Source: Chaunax sp. Z400 (lineage: Eukaryota > Chordata > Actinopteri > Lophiiformes > Chaunacidae). From it: a stretch of DNA of 64,000 nucleotides. A model generated the notes under the pieces. The model did no database searches and was not told the DNA's origin. It saw nothing but the letters and a program-made list of their open reading frames with translations. The stretch spans positions 141,501 through 205,500 of the forward strand of contig CM075184.1 in NCBI GenBank assembly GCA_037577475.1, in the 5' to 3' direction. This document shows positions 26,501 through 37,200 of this stretch, piece after piece. Within the stretch, counting starts at the first letter, position 1, and every line of letters begins with the position of its first letter. Both the position numbers and the translations under genes were made by a program.

Positions 26501-26596
26501 TGGGAGGCTTTGACGACGTGTGTCGCCGCGGCAGAAGGCTGCAAGATCAGGTGGGAGGAGGAAGGCAGGTACCGAAAGGCCGGAGTGGAATCCATT
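23594..26596 (-). CDS. DDE/RNase H-like protein with zinc-ribbon-like motif, 3' truncated (copy 1)
   Basis: Eight coding exons on the minus strand join in frame through GT/AG introns: 26596-26045, 25951-25797, 25706-25641, 25539-25445, 25363-24921, 24827-24509, 24381-24157 and 24071-23594, giving about 777 residues. The start ATG (26595-26593) follows an acceptor TTTGTAG directly. Residues 369-407 hold two CxxC pairs (C369/C372, C404/C407), resembling a zinc ribbon; from memory, multicopy fish proteins annotated as DUF6729 look like this. Downstream, LKLDST (D539), LYVDRD (D607) and LDVWHLLRRF (H637) have the spacing and context of an RNase H-fold transposase core, so a transposon-derived protein is likely but inferred. 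The last exon runs straight into the 9-bp minisatellite at 23593, and the frame stays open through it to 22269. The natural C-terminus is therefore lost or replaced by a hydrophobic ILYILF repeat. Gene structure is well supported; function is not proven. Confidence 0.75.
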
Positions 26597-26598
26597 CT

Positions 26599-26827
26599 AC
26601 AAATAAGCAGACGACAGGCGCGTTAATTACACACTTTAAGCATTACACTCACACATACACAGCATTTATCTTATCAAATGCATTTCACTGTGTCTCTGTG
26701 CTCTGTCATTATCCTCTTTTCAAATAAATTCTAGGATTACATCACCATGTAATGATCCGTCATGGACAGCAAATCAATACATTCACACAGAGAAATGAGA
26801 TAGAGCTGACCATGACTTACAGTATTA
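26599..26827. other. First-intron sequence without recognised features (copy 1)
   Basis: This AT-rich stretch lies between the start-codon exon of the DDE-like gene and the dinucleotide array. I see no coding potential or known repeat in it. Confidence 0.6.
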
Positions 26828-27083
26828 TGTGTGTGTGTGTGTGTGTATATATACACATATATATATACACATACGTGTATATATACACATATATATATAC
26901 ACATACATATATATACACATACATATATATACACATACATATATATACACATACATATATACATATATATATACACATACACATATATATACACATACAT
27001 ATACACACACATACATATATACATATATATATACACATACACATATATATACACATACATATACACATACATATATATATATA
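26828..27083. repeat. (GT)n followed by TATATACACATACA microsatellite (copy 1)
   Basis: A GTGTGTGTGT run grades into alternating TATATA/CACATACA units up to the Tc1-like element. The duplicate copy at 58018-58241 is 32 bp shorter, so the array is length-variable. Open frames of IYTHIYIY type here are artefacts of the repeat. Confidence 0.95.
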
Positions 27084-27774
27084 CAGTACCAGTCAAAAGT
27101 TTGGACACACCTTCTCATTCAATGGTTTTTATTTATTTTAATTATTTTCTACATTGTAGATTAATACTGAAGACATCGAAACTATGAAAGAACACATATG
27201 GAATTATGTAGTAAACAAAAAAGTGTTAAATAAGTCAGAATATGTTTTATATTTTAGATTCTTCAAAGTAGCCTCCTTTTGCTTTGATGACAGCTTTGCA
27301 CACTCTTGGCATTCTCTCAGTCAGCTTCATGAGGTCGTCTCCTGGAATGGTTTTGAATTAACAGGTGTGCCTTGTCAAGAGTCAATTTGTGGAATTACTT
27401 GCCTTCTTAATGTGTTTGAGACCATCAGTTGTGTTGTGCAGAGGTAGGGTTAGTACACAGTGGATAGCCCTATTTGACTACTGTTGTAATCCATATTATG
27501 GCAAGTTCCATTCCAGGAGACGACCTCATGAAGCTGACTGAGAGAATGCCAAGAGTGTGCAAAGCTGTCATCAAAGCAAAAGGAGGCTACTTTGAAGAAT
27601 CTAAAATATAAAACATATTCTGACTTATTTAACACTTTTTTGTTTACTACATAATTCCATATGTGTTCTTTCATAGTTTCGATGTCTTCAGTATTAATCT
27701 ACAATGTAGAAAATAATTAAAATAAATAAAAACCATTGAATGAGAAGGTGTGTCCAAACTTTTGACTGGTACTG
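27084..27774. mobile_element. Non-autonomous Tc1/mariner-type element, 691 bp (copy 1)
   Basis: The element starts CAGTACCAGTCAAAAGTTTG and ends with its inverse (CTGGTACTG). It has inverted repeats of roughly 265 bp (27084-27351 against 27508-27774) and TA on both sides (27082-27083 and 27775-27776), the target site of Tc1/mariner insertions. The terminal sequence matches, from memory, a Tc1-like family very common in bony fish. The centre of about 155 bp has no transposase domain, so the element is an internally deleted passenger. It sits in the first intron of the minus-strand DDE-like gene. An 87-codon frame inside it is not a gene. Confidence 0.9.
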
Positions 27775-27776
27775 TA

Positions 27777-28374
27777 CATATATATATTGTTCATAACTGA
27801 CTGACTAAGTAATTTCCATTGGAATATTATGCAAAGGCAAGGACACATTTTGTATTGTTCACTTATACTACTGTATTTTGGATACTGCACAGAGGTGTGG
27901 GTTAACACATGAAGGTTTAGTATTTGTCATGTAGAAGTGTTACAGAAAAGAGCAATAACAATTATAAACAAAGTGAATATCAAAGAGCATACCAGCAGGC
28001 TGTTTATAAATTGCTAGAAATAGGTTGACCTGAAGGAAATTTAATTTCAAAAGTCCGTACACGCGTAAAACATGAAAGCAGATGTGTATTTTTAAAAAGT
28101 ACTGTCTGTTCATGAGCGCAAATCCCGCTCTTCAAGCAGTGCATGCAAATGAATGACTGCACACCGGCATATCGGCCGCTTCAAATATTAAAAGTTCAAA
28201 TGTTATTTGGTAAATTGGTTCAAATATGATTTGTTAAACTGATACTGTAATGCGCTAGGTAGCTAGCTAGGTAACCGTGTCATTACTATTACTGGCTCCG
28301 TACTCCGTACTTTCATTTGCCTCGTAGCAAGTACAACACAGCCGACAGACACATTGAATGAGACACAGAACAGT
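27777..28374. other. Intron/intergenic stretch without recognised features (copy 1)
   Basis: This is AT-rich unique sequence between the Tc1-like element and the splice donor of the putative noncoding exon. It includes a short GCTAGGTAGCTAGCTAGG run near 28253. No gene, RNA or known repeat is recognised. Confidence 0.55.
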
Positions 28375-28381
28375 ACTTACA

Positions 28382-28680
28382 TAACTCGACGACAGAAATG
28401 TCTGCGAAAAAGTTGTGGAAATAAAAGTCCTTCTCTCTCAAGCAAGCGCAGCTGAGACGACTGAGGAGAAACGGCTTCAATCAGGTTCAAATTCAAAGCT
28501 GAGTTGGGGGGGCGGGGGCCCGGAAAGCCAGCCAATCAGAAGTCGTCGGAGCAAGTTAGGCCATCCAGTCAGAGACAGCGTGTGTTAGGGCAGCCAATCC
28601 AGTCAGGGAGCTCGATTACATTGATCTTTGTGGAACGCTACAAGGGGGCTGGGCTTAGAAGTTAGGGAGAGTCAGAGAAC
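28382..28680 (-). promoter_or_regulatory. Likely 5' noncoding exon and promoter of the DDE-like gene (copy 1)
   Basis: On the minus strand a consensus donor (TTAT then GTAAGT) lies at 28380-28375, and the gene's coding exon is preceded by an acceptor at 26598-26597. This implies a noncoding first exon ending at 28382/28381 and a 1.8-kb first intron. Upstream on the minus strand are inverted CCAAT boxes (plus strand GCCAATCAG at 28530 and GCCAATCC near 28592) and a GC box (GGGGCGGGG around 28510). The transcription start cannot be placed from sequence alone. Confidence 0.5.
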
Positions 28681-28990
28681 ATCGAGACACGGGCGGGGCG
28701 GGGCGGGGCGGGGATCTTCACTGTCCGCCCCGGCGGCCGCCGGCCGCGCGACGGCGGCGGATCCGGCGTCGCTCCGACGGTACACCACTTTGTAGAAACG
28801 TCCGTCCCGTCCCGCGACGGCGAGGCGCCTTCTCCGTCTCGAACGGGACGCCCGGCCTCGAAAGCGGAACGCACCTGGCTTCTGCGCATCGGAAATGACC
28901 CCGCCGGAGCTCTGGAGTCGCCGGAGAGGCGTACCGGGATATGCAAAGTAGCCACGTGCTCTCGTTGTGCTCCCCTCCCTCACACCGCCG
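28681..28990. promoter_or_regulatory. CpG-rich island segment with octamer-like and E-box sites (copy 1)
   Basis: This stretch is far richer in GC and CpG than anything around it. It opens with repeated GGGGC and contains GGCGGCCGCCGGCCGCGCGACG. It also contains an ATATGCAAAG octamer-like element followed closely by CACGTG, then CCGGCCGGCCGG. Open frames in several phases cross it, as expected of GC-rich DNA, and I see no convincing protein. It may be part of a bidirectional promoter with the minus-strand exon ending at 28381. Confidence 0.45.
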
Positions 28991-29014
28991 GCCGGCCGGA
29001 TGGATGAAGAACAC

Positions 29015-29113
29015 ATACATACATACATACATACAGACGAGTGGTCCCAACTCGTCTTATGTGCAAATACTTTCTTATTTTCCCTATAATATTATCAACT
29101 GTATATATTATTG

Positions 29114-29200
<87 letters not shown>
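29015..29200. repeat. Compound microsatellites (ACAT)n, (TA)n, (GA)n (copy 1)
   Basis: A CATACATACATA run at about 29015-29034 is followed by unique sequence, then by a long (TA)n run from about 29118 to 29163 and a (GA)n run to about 29198. In the duplicate (60180-60350) the TA and GA runs are shorter. Confidence 0.93.
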
Positions 29201-29470
29201 TCTCTACGATATGAGCACTGCCCTTGAAAGACTGATTGCCATTACTACCCCTGACATATCTGACTGAGAAGAATCAAGTTCCAACATAAAGTTTGGTATG
29301 TAGCATAAAGTATAAACTTACTTTACTATACTTACTTTAGTATAAACTTACTAGTGAGACGGAAGAACACACGGGTATGTTTAAAAACAAAAGACACTTT
29401 AATGGGACTTTCAACAAAGTATAAAACACACTTTAATATATATATATAAAAATAAATACATAAATACACA

Positions 29471-29891
29471 TCAATGCAAAGAAAAAATATAAATAAAGGA
29501 TACAAAATACACAGATAAATAAATGATAAAAAAATAAACACACCAAACGATATAAAATACACAGATAAATAAATGATAAAAAAATAAACACACCAAACGA
29601 TATAAATGATAATAACTTTCAGTCTTTCCCCCCCCCCGTGCTTCCCTTTCCTGTCTCTTCCTTCTTTCCTCTCTCCTCTTTTTCTTTCTCCTCCTTCTCT
29701 CTGCCAGTCTGTGGTCCTTCCTTTTCACTCTCTCTGCTCTCCTCCTTGCCTTCCTCAGTTCTTTCTCCTGCCGGATTTTTTCTCTCCTCTTCTCCCTTCT
29801 CTTTACCCTTTCCTCTTTCCTCTTTTCCTTCCTCCTATACAAGTACACCAGTACTGTAATGATCTATAGTAGTACTGTTATTACTACTGTT
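29471..29891 (-). other. Purine-rich exon-like segment of a possible noncoding transcript (copy 1)
   Basis: On the minus strand an acceptor-like TTTCATTTTCAG ends at 29892. It is followed by purine-rich sequence that would read as an Arg/Lys/Glu-rich peptide (RRKEKRKEERVKRREKRREK and similar). There is no in-frame ATG, and a TAG lies just upstream of the open stretch, so a protein is not supported. A 50-bp tandem duplication (AAATGATAAAAAAATAAACA-containing) lies at about 29510-29605. If transcribed from the promoter near 30250, this could be the second exon of a noncoding RNA. Confidence 0.3.
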
Positions 29892-30154
29892 CTGAAAATG
29901 AAAGGAATCTAAAAGTAGATCAGCTGGAGAACAGGTTACACAATGACGTCATCACTGGTAGATATTACAGTGAAGGCTGCATTTGGAACAGTTAAGCTTC
30001 AGAAATGTCAACCCAACATATAAAGAACAAATAGAGCTCCAGTCACAGGAAAACAACACGGACTGTTAGATTACAGGATCATAGAGGTTCCACCGGCTCT
30101 GAGCTGAAGCCACTTTTTAAGAAGAACACAGTCATGTTCTAAAATGTGTCTTAC

Positions 30155-30285
30155 CAGTGTTCACTGCGTTCAGCTGCGTGGCAGCAGTCTCTCTGCGGTC
30201 ACGCTGTCTCGGTTCTGCTCTAACCGGGAGGGACGGGACCTTTATAAAGCAGCACCCAGTGATGACGTCAATAACTCCTCCTATA
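30155..30285 (-). promoter_or_regulatory. Possible minus-strand TATA/CRE promoter with first exon and splice donor (copy 1)
   Basis: Read on the minus strand, a CRE (TGACGTCA, 30265-30272 region) precedes CTTTATAAAGG (about 30240-30250). About 90 bp of sequence without any ATG then ends in CACTG and GTAAGA, a good donor, at 30154. Further CRE-type sites lie at about 29944 (TGACGTCATC) and 30355 (TGACGTAT). The arrangement of CRE, TATA box, short exon and donor is what a cAMP-responsive promoter would show. The downstream exon may be the purine-rich segment ending at 29891. No protein is evident. Confidence 0.4.
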
Positions 30286-30359
30286 GGAAAAAAAACACAA
30301 ACGCGTGTGTTAGGAGAAACGCGAGAGGCATTATTCTAACACGATCGATGTGAAGATGA

Positions 30360-32130
30360 CGTATACCCAGATAAGACGCATTACAGGCACTGACTTTTCT
30401 ATGTATTCATGAATCAATCTTAGTCACTTCTGAACTTTGATTATTTTGTTATATGACACCAACGTTGTGTCTCCAGTGTTAGAAGTAGAACAAGGTGCTC
30501 ATGTAATTAAATGAGATCTTCTTTATTAATAGCCTTGAGAACTTCTTGTCCATCGTTCTTGTCCAGTTTAACTAGTCTTTAGATAAATGTACAGTACATG
30601 TATTTCTTTTTTGCTTTACGTCTTTTTGTTTGTTCATGTTTCAAACTAACATTCAAGTCACAGATCTTTTTTTCACTTTAACATTGTAAGACAGGGTGTT
30701 TTTCAAAGTTTTCTTTAATTTCTCAGGTAATCATAATTAATATGATTTCAGTTGTTTTATGTTTAGTTATGTTTAATGACTCAATTTCCAATATATTTAT
30801 TGAATTAATCAATGGTCATCTACACACAACAGTTATGGAGAAATCAGACCATAAACGTGGTGTTATATTTATCTAAGGATAGCTGTAGGACATCTCACCT
30901 GCTTTCACTTAATAAAACTGCCTTCTTAGATTCACTGCAAACTTTACCTGCTGCTTTCATGTATTTTATAGTTTTTATTCTGTAAGTATTGCACAAACTA
31001 TTTTCATTCTGTTCTATGAATGCATACATTATGTCGATTGTCTGGGTTTTTCTTTGTTTTGTATGTTGAGCCACACCTAAGATGATTTTCTGTTATGAAA
31101 GTCAATAAAGTTTCTGATTCTCAAACAATACATATGAATGCAAACCTAATTTTGACTAAATGTGTAGTTTCTGCTTTTTGGCTAGTATAGACAGTCCGTA
31201 CACACTGCAGTAAAGCATTCTTTTTTATTCAAAAAAATGTTTTAGATAAATGTAATTTCCAGCTTTTGGCAGGAGTCAAAGACAATTTGTTGTTGGTTCA
31301 AACATAATGATGAATGGACAGCAACATTCCAAGTTATCACCATGTTCTCTTAGTAGTTCATCAAATGTTTAACAGATACAAAGCAGAACAAAGAACATTT
31401 ATTTCTCTTCAGATTCAAGCACTTGTCCTCATATTTAGTGAATCAGTGCCAAACAAACCCCAAACTAGAACAAAACCACTTTTAGGACTGCGGCTCTAGA
31501 GACTGGACATGCATGTAAAAGAAAGGTCACATGTTCACGCCCCATAACATCCATGTCCCCTGGCTTTATATAACTCCATCAGCTACACTACATTAAAATG
31601 GCACACACACAATAAGAAAGATAAACAACTTAACAGGGTTTATTTGGAACTGATGCTTACATAGATTTCAAAAGGCTACAATATAATTAATAATCAAAAC
31701 TGTACACATAAAAACAAAAGCTGACATCCTCTGCAGCTTAATAAAGGACTTTATAATCAGGACCCTCTTTTCACAAACTAAAACATTCAGTCTGTCTGTG
31801 AAACATCCAAGGAATGAAAATAATACAGAAGAAACTTTTTTTTAAAGAAATACAATGCAATGCAAATACAATCCCCACAACAGGCAGCGAGTATCCTCAA
31901 TTTCTTTAACTATTTTCCTTACAAAAGTATTTGTTCTAAAACTGATGAAAAACCTTCATAGTAGTTCAATGTGTTAATGAGGAGGTCGTCAAAATCCCAG
32001 TTTTACCGGTTTAGTTTGTTTAATGACTGTTCACCCTCCAGATACTCTTAGTAAATAATGATAGTTAAATAAGAAAACAAAGCGACTACAGCAACACCAC
32101 TGTTAGCTAAATGCTAGTGTCGGAACCCTA
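30360..32130. other. Unassigned AT-rich sequence (copy 1)
   Basis: Both strands lack splice-supported coding exons. A plus-strand AATAAA in GTCAATAAAG near 31103 could be a polyadenylation signal, but no transcript is visible upstream. The longest open frame (61 codons at 31314) has no other support. The whole segment is repeated at 61511-63280. Confidence 0.6.
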
Positions 32131-32149
32131 GCATGCTAATAGGAGATAC

Positions 32150-32260
32150 AGACAGAGAGGGGGAGAGAGGGAGAAAGGTCTCTTTTTGTGAAATGCCTTG
32201 AGAAACCCTTTGTTAAGATTTGGCACCATACAAATAAAACTGACTTGACTTGATATTCTG
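32150..32260. repeat. Likely 3' tail of a fish retroelement (copy 1)
   Basis: TTGTGAAATGCCTTGAGAAA leads into ATACAAATAAAACTGACTTG and a short TTGACTTGA tail. Sequences of this type, a GGCRCTATAYAAATAAA box followed by tandem pentamers, are, from memory, frequent 3' ends of fish non-LTR elements and SINEs. Only the tail is present, and the family cannot be fixed from this fragment. Confidence 0.45.
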
Positions 32261-32852
32261 ATATTTAGCAGCTGATGCTCAGGACAGCTTGCTTTAGCAT
32301 GTTGGAAAGCTAACATTAAATAGCATTAAGCACAAACAGAGATGCTTGAAGGAAATGCCAGTAGTTCTGCAGCTATAGCAAACCAAAGTAACAGTAAAAC
32401 TTAATTTCTGTTGGAGTAAGAAAACTTCCCTGAAAATATGTCATAATAAGGTATGTATGTGTAGCCAGTACTTGGTGATAATGAGTAACATTAGCTGACA
32501 TTACAGGTGGACTAGTGGCTATAGCGTTGGAAGACTCTGGGAACAGGTAGGAGGAAATGATTAAACTGATGTACAGGATTTAATGAGACTCAGACAAAAG
32601 TGCAGTTGGAAAAAGTACCATGTATTAAAGAAGGAATGCAAAAATAAAAATAAACAGTATTTACAAAATCAAACGATAGCCATTCAAATTATATTAATAC
32701 TCAATTCAATATTCATTCAACAATAATCATAGTTCAATTGGCTGCAAAGTTTGTAGCTCCAGCACCAAGGGATGTCAGTTATAGTCCAAACGTCATGTAA
32801 ATCAGTCAGTCAACAAGGGAACGATTGGGCTGGAATGTGTGATGGATTGAAT

Positions 32853-32878
32853 GAGTGAGTGAGTGAGTGAGTGAGTGA
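32853..32878. repeat. (GAGT)n microsatellite
   Basis: Six to seven perfect GAGT tetramers. Confidence 0.95.
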
Positions 32879-32935
32879 AGGAGGTCAGTCTCTCTCCTAT
32901 CACCCAGGCAGGCAGGGTGAATGCAACAGGTTTCT

Positions 32936-33662
32936 TCATAATAGGAGGTGTTCCTGGTCAACAGCTCGCCATCCTTTTTCCCCCCCAAGGAAATAAACCT
33001 GGCCTGTATAAGCAGACAAGGCCAACTTTAATACACGGATTTGTTAAAACCAAACAAAATACCAAAATACATTCAGTGACTTTACAGCTGGGATCACTAG
33101 CTTCAAGTTCACACCATTCAGTGATAAATCATCAAGTGTAACTGCTGTCCCTTAAAAGAACAGAATAATTCAATGGAATCAATATGATTTAATCAATAAT
33201 GCTTTTGCACTGGATCATTACGATCCGGATAGAAAAGTTCACTTCTGTTAGCAGACTTAGCGTTAGCCGCTAGGCTAAGTTAACTAGCGGTAGCTGCTAA
33301 CAGTTTACGTATCACATACAAACCACTCGTGTCATCATGTGTGCTTCGCAACAACACATAGATAATATTACAGACAAAACAATCAGACCAATGCAGTAAG
33401 AAGGTTCAGCAGTGTTACCTAGGGCGATAGCTGCATGCTAACACAATAGCTTTAGTGCAACTCACCCATTCGAGAGTTCAGCTCGTTCACGTAATAGCAG
33501 TGAGTTAAGTCACAGGACACATCTACAAATCGGCAATAAATTACAATTCCGTACATTGCATGTTCAACAAGTTTGAAGTTGGAATACACGAATAAAGCAT
33601 GTTTAATTACCGATCTGCAGCAGCTCTGTTCCCTCACACACCATACACGCCAAGCCATTCAT
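32936..33662 (-). CDS. Candidate small three-exon gene, 58 residues, cysteine-containing
   Basis: Three minus-strand segments join in one frame through canonical introns: 33662-33611 (donor GTAATT), 33522-33466 (acceptor TTTGTAG, donor GTGAGT) and 33003-32936 (acceptor TTATACAG), ending in TGA at 32938-32936. The product starts MNGLACMVCE and carries C6, C9, C21 and C26 with H25, a spacing that could bind zinc, but I do not recognise the family. The region upstream of the start (33663-33770) is comparatively CpG-rich and could be a promoter. The 3' limit is uncertain: exon 3 may be alternatively spliced into a longer coding region outside what I can see. Chance alignment of three phases is possible but not very likely. 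Confidence 0.4.
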
Positions 33663-33779
33663 TTCCAATGGTAAGCAGCTGGCACTACCGGTATAACGCC
33701 CTGCGGCTGCTCTGATTCGATGTGGAAAATACCGCGATAGTTCGCCCGAGAACTGGGCAGATACATAACATGATAACAT

Positions 33780-34210
33780 AATATACTACGATTGAAATGC
33801 ATTTAGCATATATTTACATTTTGAATATAGGACCTGGGTTACATATGTATTCCATGTGTAGATAAGGGTAATAGTGATTTAAAAAACAACTAAAACAGGG
33901 TCCATGATGAATTTAGCAGCCATCTTCACACATTACAGCAGCTGATATTAAAGAAAACAAAAAGACTATAATAAGAAAAATGTATTTATATAGAAAAAAA
34001 GAAACCAAACTATGATTTTTGACTGCTGTGCTGGTAAATTTAAAAAGGAGCTGTAGCTTTTTTTTATGTGCTAACAAATTACTCCAGACTGTCAGAAATA
34101 AAGGTGTAGCAGATTAAAAAAAGGCTCATCCAGACATTTTTCCTTCAACATAAAAAAGAATGTTTTGTATTTGCTGTGGAAATGGTTGTGTTAAAACTGA
34201 TGTCACAACT
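33780..34210. other. Unassigned intergenic sequence
   Basis: AT-rich unique sequence between the small candidate gene and the LINE 3' tail. No coding, RNA or repeat feature is recognised. Confidence 0.6.
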
Positions 34211-34217
34211 CCTTTAA

Positions 34218-37200
34218 TATATTATTATTAACCTTTATTTAGACAGGGAAATCCATTGAGACTGGAGTCTCATTTTCAACGAAGCCCTGGTTACATACAA
34301 TAATTTAAAACATGATACAATTAAACACAATTCAAAAGCAAAACAAAAACAATAGAACAAGAGGAAAAGTAATAAAAAACATCAGCCTTAAATGGTGCCA
34401 TGGTTATGAACAATAATCTAATCTAAAACAATTAAGAGACAACAAAACAGGGGGAAAGCAATGAGACATGACATTAATAGCAGCAAATCAATCAATAAAA
34501 TAATTTCAAGATAAAACATTTGCAATCCTCTACGTCCAATTCATATAATAAATCTTTAAAAATGGTCAAGGAGATGATTGTCTTTAATTTAGCAGCCTCT
34601 TGGAACTTATTCCAGGCTCTAGCCACACAATCGCTAAAAGCAGTTTTTCCTTGTTCAGTTCTAACGGTTGGCACTTCGAGGAGTAACCAATCCTGAGATC
34701 TTGTTTGGTGGGCATTAGAGCGCCATGAAATTAGTGATGCCAGATAGCTGGGTACCTTCTGTAATATAGCTTTATAAGCATAAATAAGCAGGTGCTGCCT
34801 ACTCCTTGTGGAGAGTGATGACCAACCTACAGCCTGGTAAAGATCACAGTGATGCATTCTAAAATGATAACCAGTAATGAAACGAAGTGCTGAATGATAA
34901 ACAGTATCGAGTGCTTTCAATGTGGTAGAGGTAGCATGCATATAAAAAATGTCACCATAATCAAGTACAGGCAGGAAAGTGGACTGTACTAACCGCCTTC
35001 TAGCTTCAGCTGAGAAGCAGGATCTATTTCTAAAGAAGAACCCAAGATTCATCCTTAGCTTTTTAACTAGCTCATCAACATGATTTTTTAAAGAGAGCTT
35101 TTCATCAATAACAATACTAAGGTACTTGTAGGAGGACACTTTTTAAACTTTTAAACCATTTAGAGTACAAATATTTAAATCAGTTCCCTCCAGGGAGCGG
35201 GATCTAGAAAATATCATATATTTTGTTTTTGTTCCACTTAAAACATGTTTAAGATCAAGGAGTGCGTGCTGGATTGACCCAAAAGCAGGATGCAGGATAG
35301 ATAATGCTCTCCTCAATGTAGAAGCAGATGAATATAACACAGTGTCGTCAGCATAAAAATGCACCTTACAGCCATTGTCAAATGACGCAATGTTATTAAT
35401 ATACAGTGAGAAGAGTAAGGGGCCTAAATTTGAACCCTGTGGTACTCCTTTAGTGACCTTCAGAATGTTCAAATGAGTAGAATCTGCAACAATACGTTGA
35501 GTTCTATCTGCAAGATAGTTTGTGAACCATTGGTGGGCATTCTGGTTATGCCAGCTGCAGCTAGTCTATCTAATAAAACTGAGTGGTCGACTGTATCAAA
35601 GGCTTTAGACAGGTCGATGAATAAAGCAGCACAGTGGTGTCCATTGTCAAGAGTACATATGATGTCATTGAGAACTAGAGAAGCAGCTGAAATGGTGCTA
35701 TGACCTGATCTGAAACCAGACTGAAAGGTATTTAAAATGCAATTTGTCTGTAGGAATGAATTTAATTGACGATTTACAAAAGATTCTAGAGTTTTGGCTA
35801 AACAGGAAAGCTTGGATATTGGACGGTAATTATTTAAATCTTTACGATCTCTTCCCTTGTGAAGTGGGAGCACGTAAGCAGTTTTCCAGATAGGAAACAA
35901 TTCCTGTTCTAAGAGACAGATTAAAAATATATGAAACAGGTCCAGCTATGACTGAGGCAGCTGTCCTCAAAAGACTGGGGTCAAGCTGGTCGGCACCAAT
36001 CGACTTTTTTGAGTCTATCCTAAAAAGAGCATCACCAACTTCCGATTCAGATAGTGGACTAAATGAGAAAGTACTCCTAGGATTCCCAGAGAGCTCTTTT
36101 CCTGATTGACAGATGTCTGGTTGATAATGTTGTCCTGAGATGGCAGTATTTTTCAGATTGATTTTATCAAATAAATGTCGTGTGTTAATAAAATGAGAAT
36201 TAAAAACATTACAAATTTCTGCTTTGTCATTTACGGGACCGTTGTCAGACGGTAATTGGAGAGGAAGTGGAGGGGTGGAATTATTCTTCATTGATTTAAT
36301 TGTATTCCAGAATTTAATTGGATTACCGGCACTCAGTTGTAAGGAATTAAGATAATATGAGGATTTAGCTTTACTGATCATAGGAGTGCATCTGTTTCGC
36401 AACTGCCTAAACAGAGTCCAATCTGACGCATCCTCAGTGTTTCTAGCCTTTGCCCATGCAGAGTTTCTCTTTGTGTTATTTCTGATAGCTCGTGTGAGAA
36501 CCAGGCAGTATATCTGTCCTTAATACGTAGTTTCCTGTAAGGAGCATGTTTGTCAGCCACAGAAATAGGTGAAGGCTAGGTGTGGGTCTGGTATAAGAGT
36601 CACTCTATCTAAATTACATGTATTCAGATCATGTAGGAACCCCTGAGTGTCAAAGTGCCTGAAATTCCTTTTAGTTAAAATGCGTGTCTTTGTTCTACAT
36701 ACTTTCACATTCCTAATGCAAGCAATTGGGCAGTGATCACTGAAATCTTGGGGAAAAACTCCACTGGCTGGATATCTCTGAGGCATATTGATGTGAATGA
36801 TGTCTATCAGGGAGGATTTGGAGCTGCATTTCACATTAGGACGTGTTGGCTTGGTTATTAATTGTGTTAGGTTTAAATTTGTGCACAAATCTTTGAGGTC
36901 GTTTTTTCCCAGTCAACGTTTAAATCACCCATGATTAGCAATTCTGTAGCTGTATATGGAGAGAAAATGTCAAAAAGATTATCAATTGCTTGGGGGAGAG
37001 CTGAAGGGGGTCTATATGTCCCAATCAGTGTCAATGATGTTTTTCCCCCAAGATTTACTGACAAAGCCAGACATTCAAACTCTTTTGGAACAGATGATGA
37101 GATGAGTACTGTTACAGGGAAACATGTTTTAACAAAGATAGCTACACCACCACCTTTCCCTTTTCTGTCTGCTCTAAAAAGGTTAAAACCAACAATATTA

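Larger units (their letters stand above)
17931..32849 (+). repeat. Segmental duplication, copy 1 (partner 51061-64000)
   Basis: Unique sequence 23594-32849 aligns end to end with 54784-64000. I count roughly ten substitutions over 9.2 kb, plus length changes confined to simple repeats. The alignment extends leftward through the 9-bp minisatellite to 17931/51061. The partner is cut by the end of the window. Confidence 0.93.

Noticed and set aside
24086..26626. Plus-strand and alternative-frame ORFs across the DDE-like gene
   Set aside because: They are shadows of the minus-strand exons; they ignore the splice sites and are Pro/Arg/Gly-rich as expected of antisense reading.
26737..27187. Tyrosine/isoleucine/histidine-rich frames
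   Set aside because: They are products of the TATATACACATACA microsatellite.
27184..27674. 87- and 74-codon frames in the Tc1-like element
   Set aside because: The two are mirror images of each other in the inverted repeats and carry no transposase motif.
28662..29050. Overlapping GC-rich frames of 97-118 codons
   Set aside because: Several frames are open at once because the segment is GC-rich. None has splice or homology support, and simple-repeat length differences between the two copies change them.
33230..33310. Possible tRNA or small RNA gene in the GTTAGC/GCTAAC-rich stretch
   Set aside because: Short inverted repeats are present, but there is no cloverleaf, A/B box pair or terminator.
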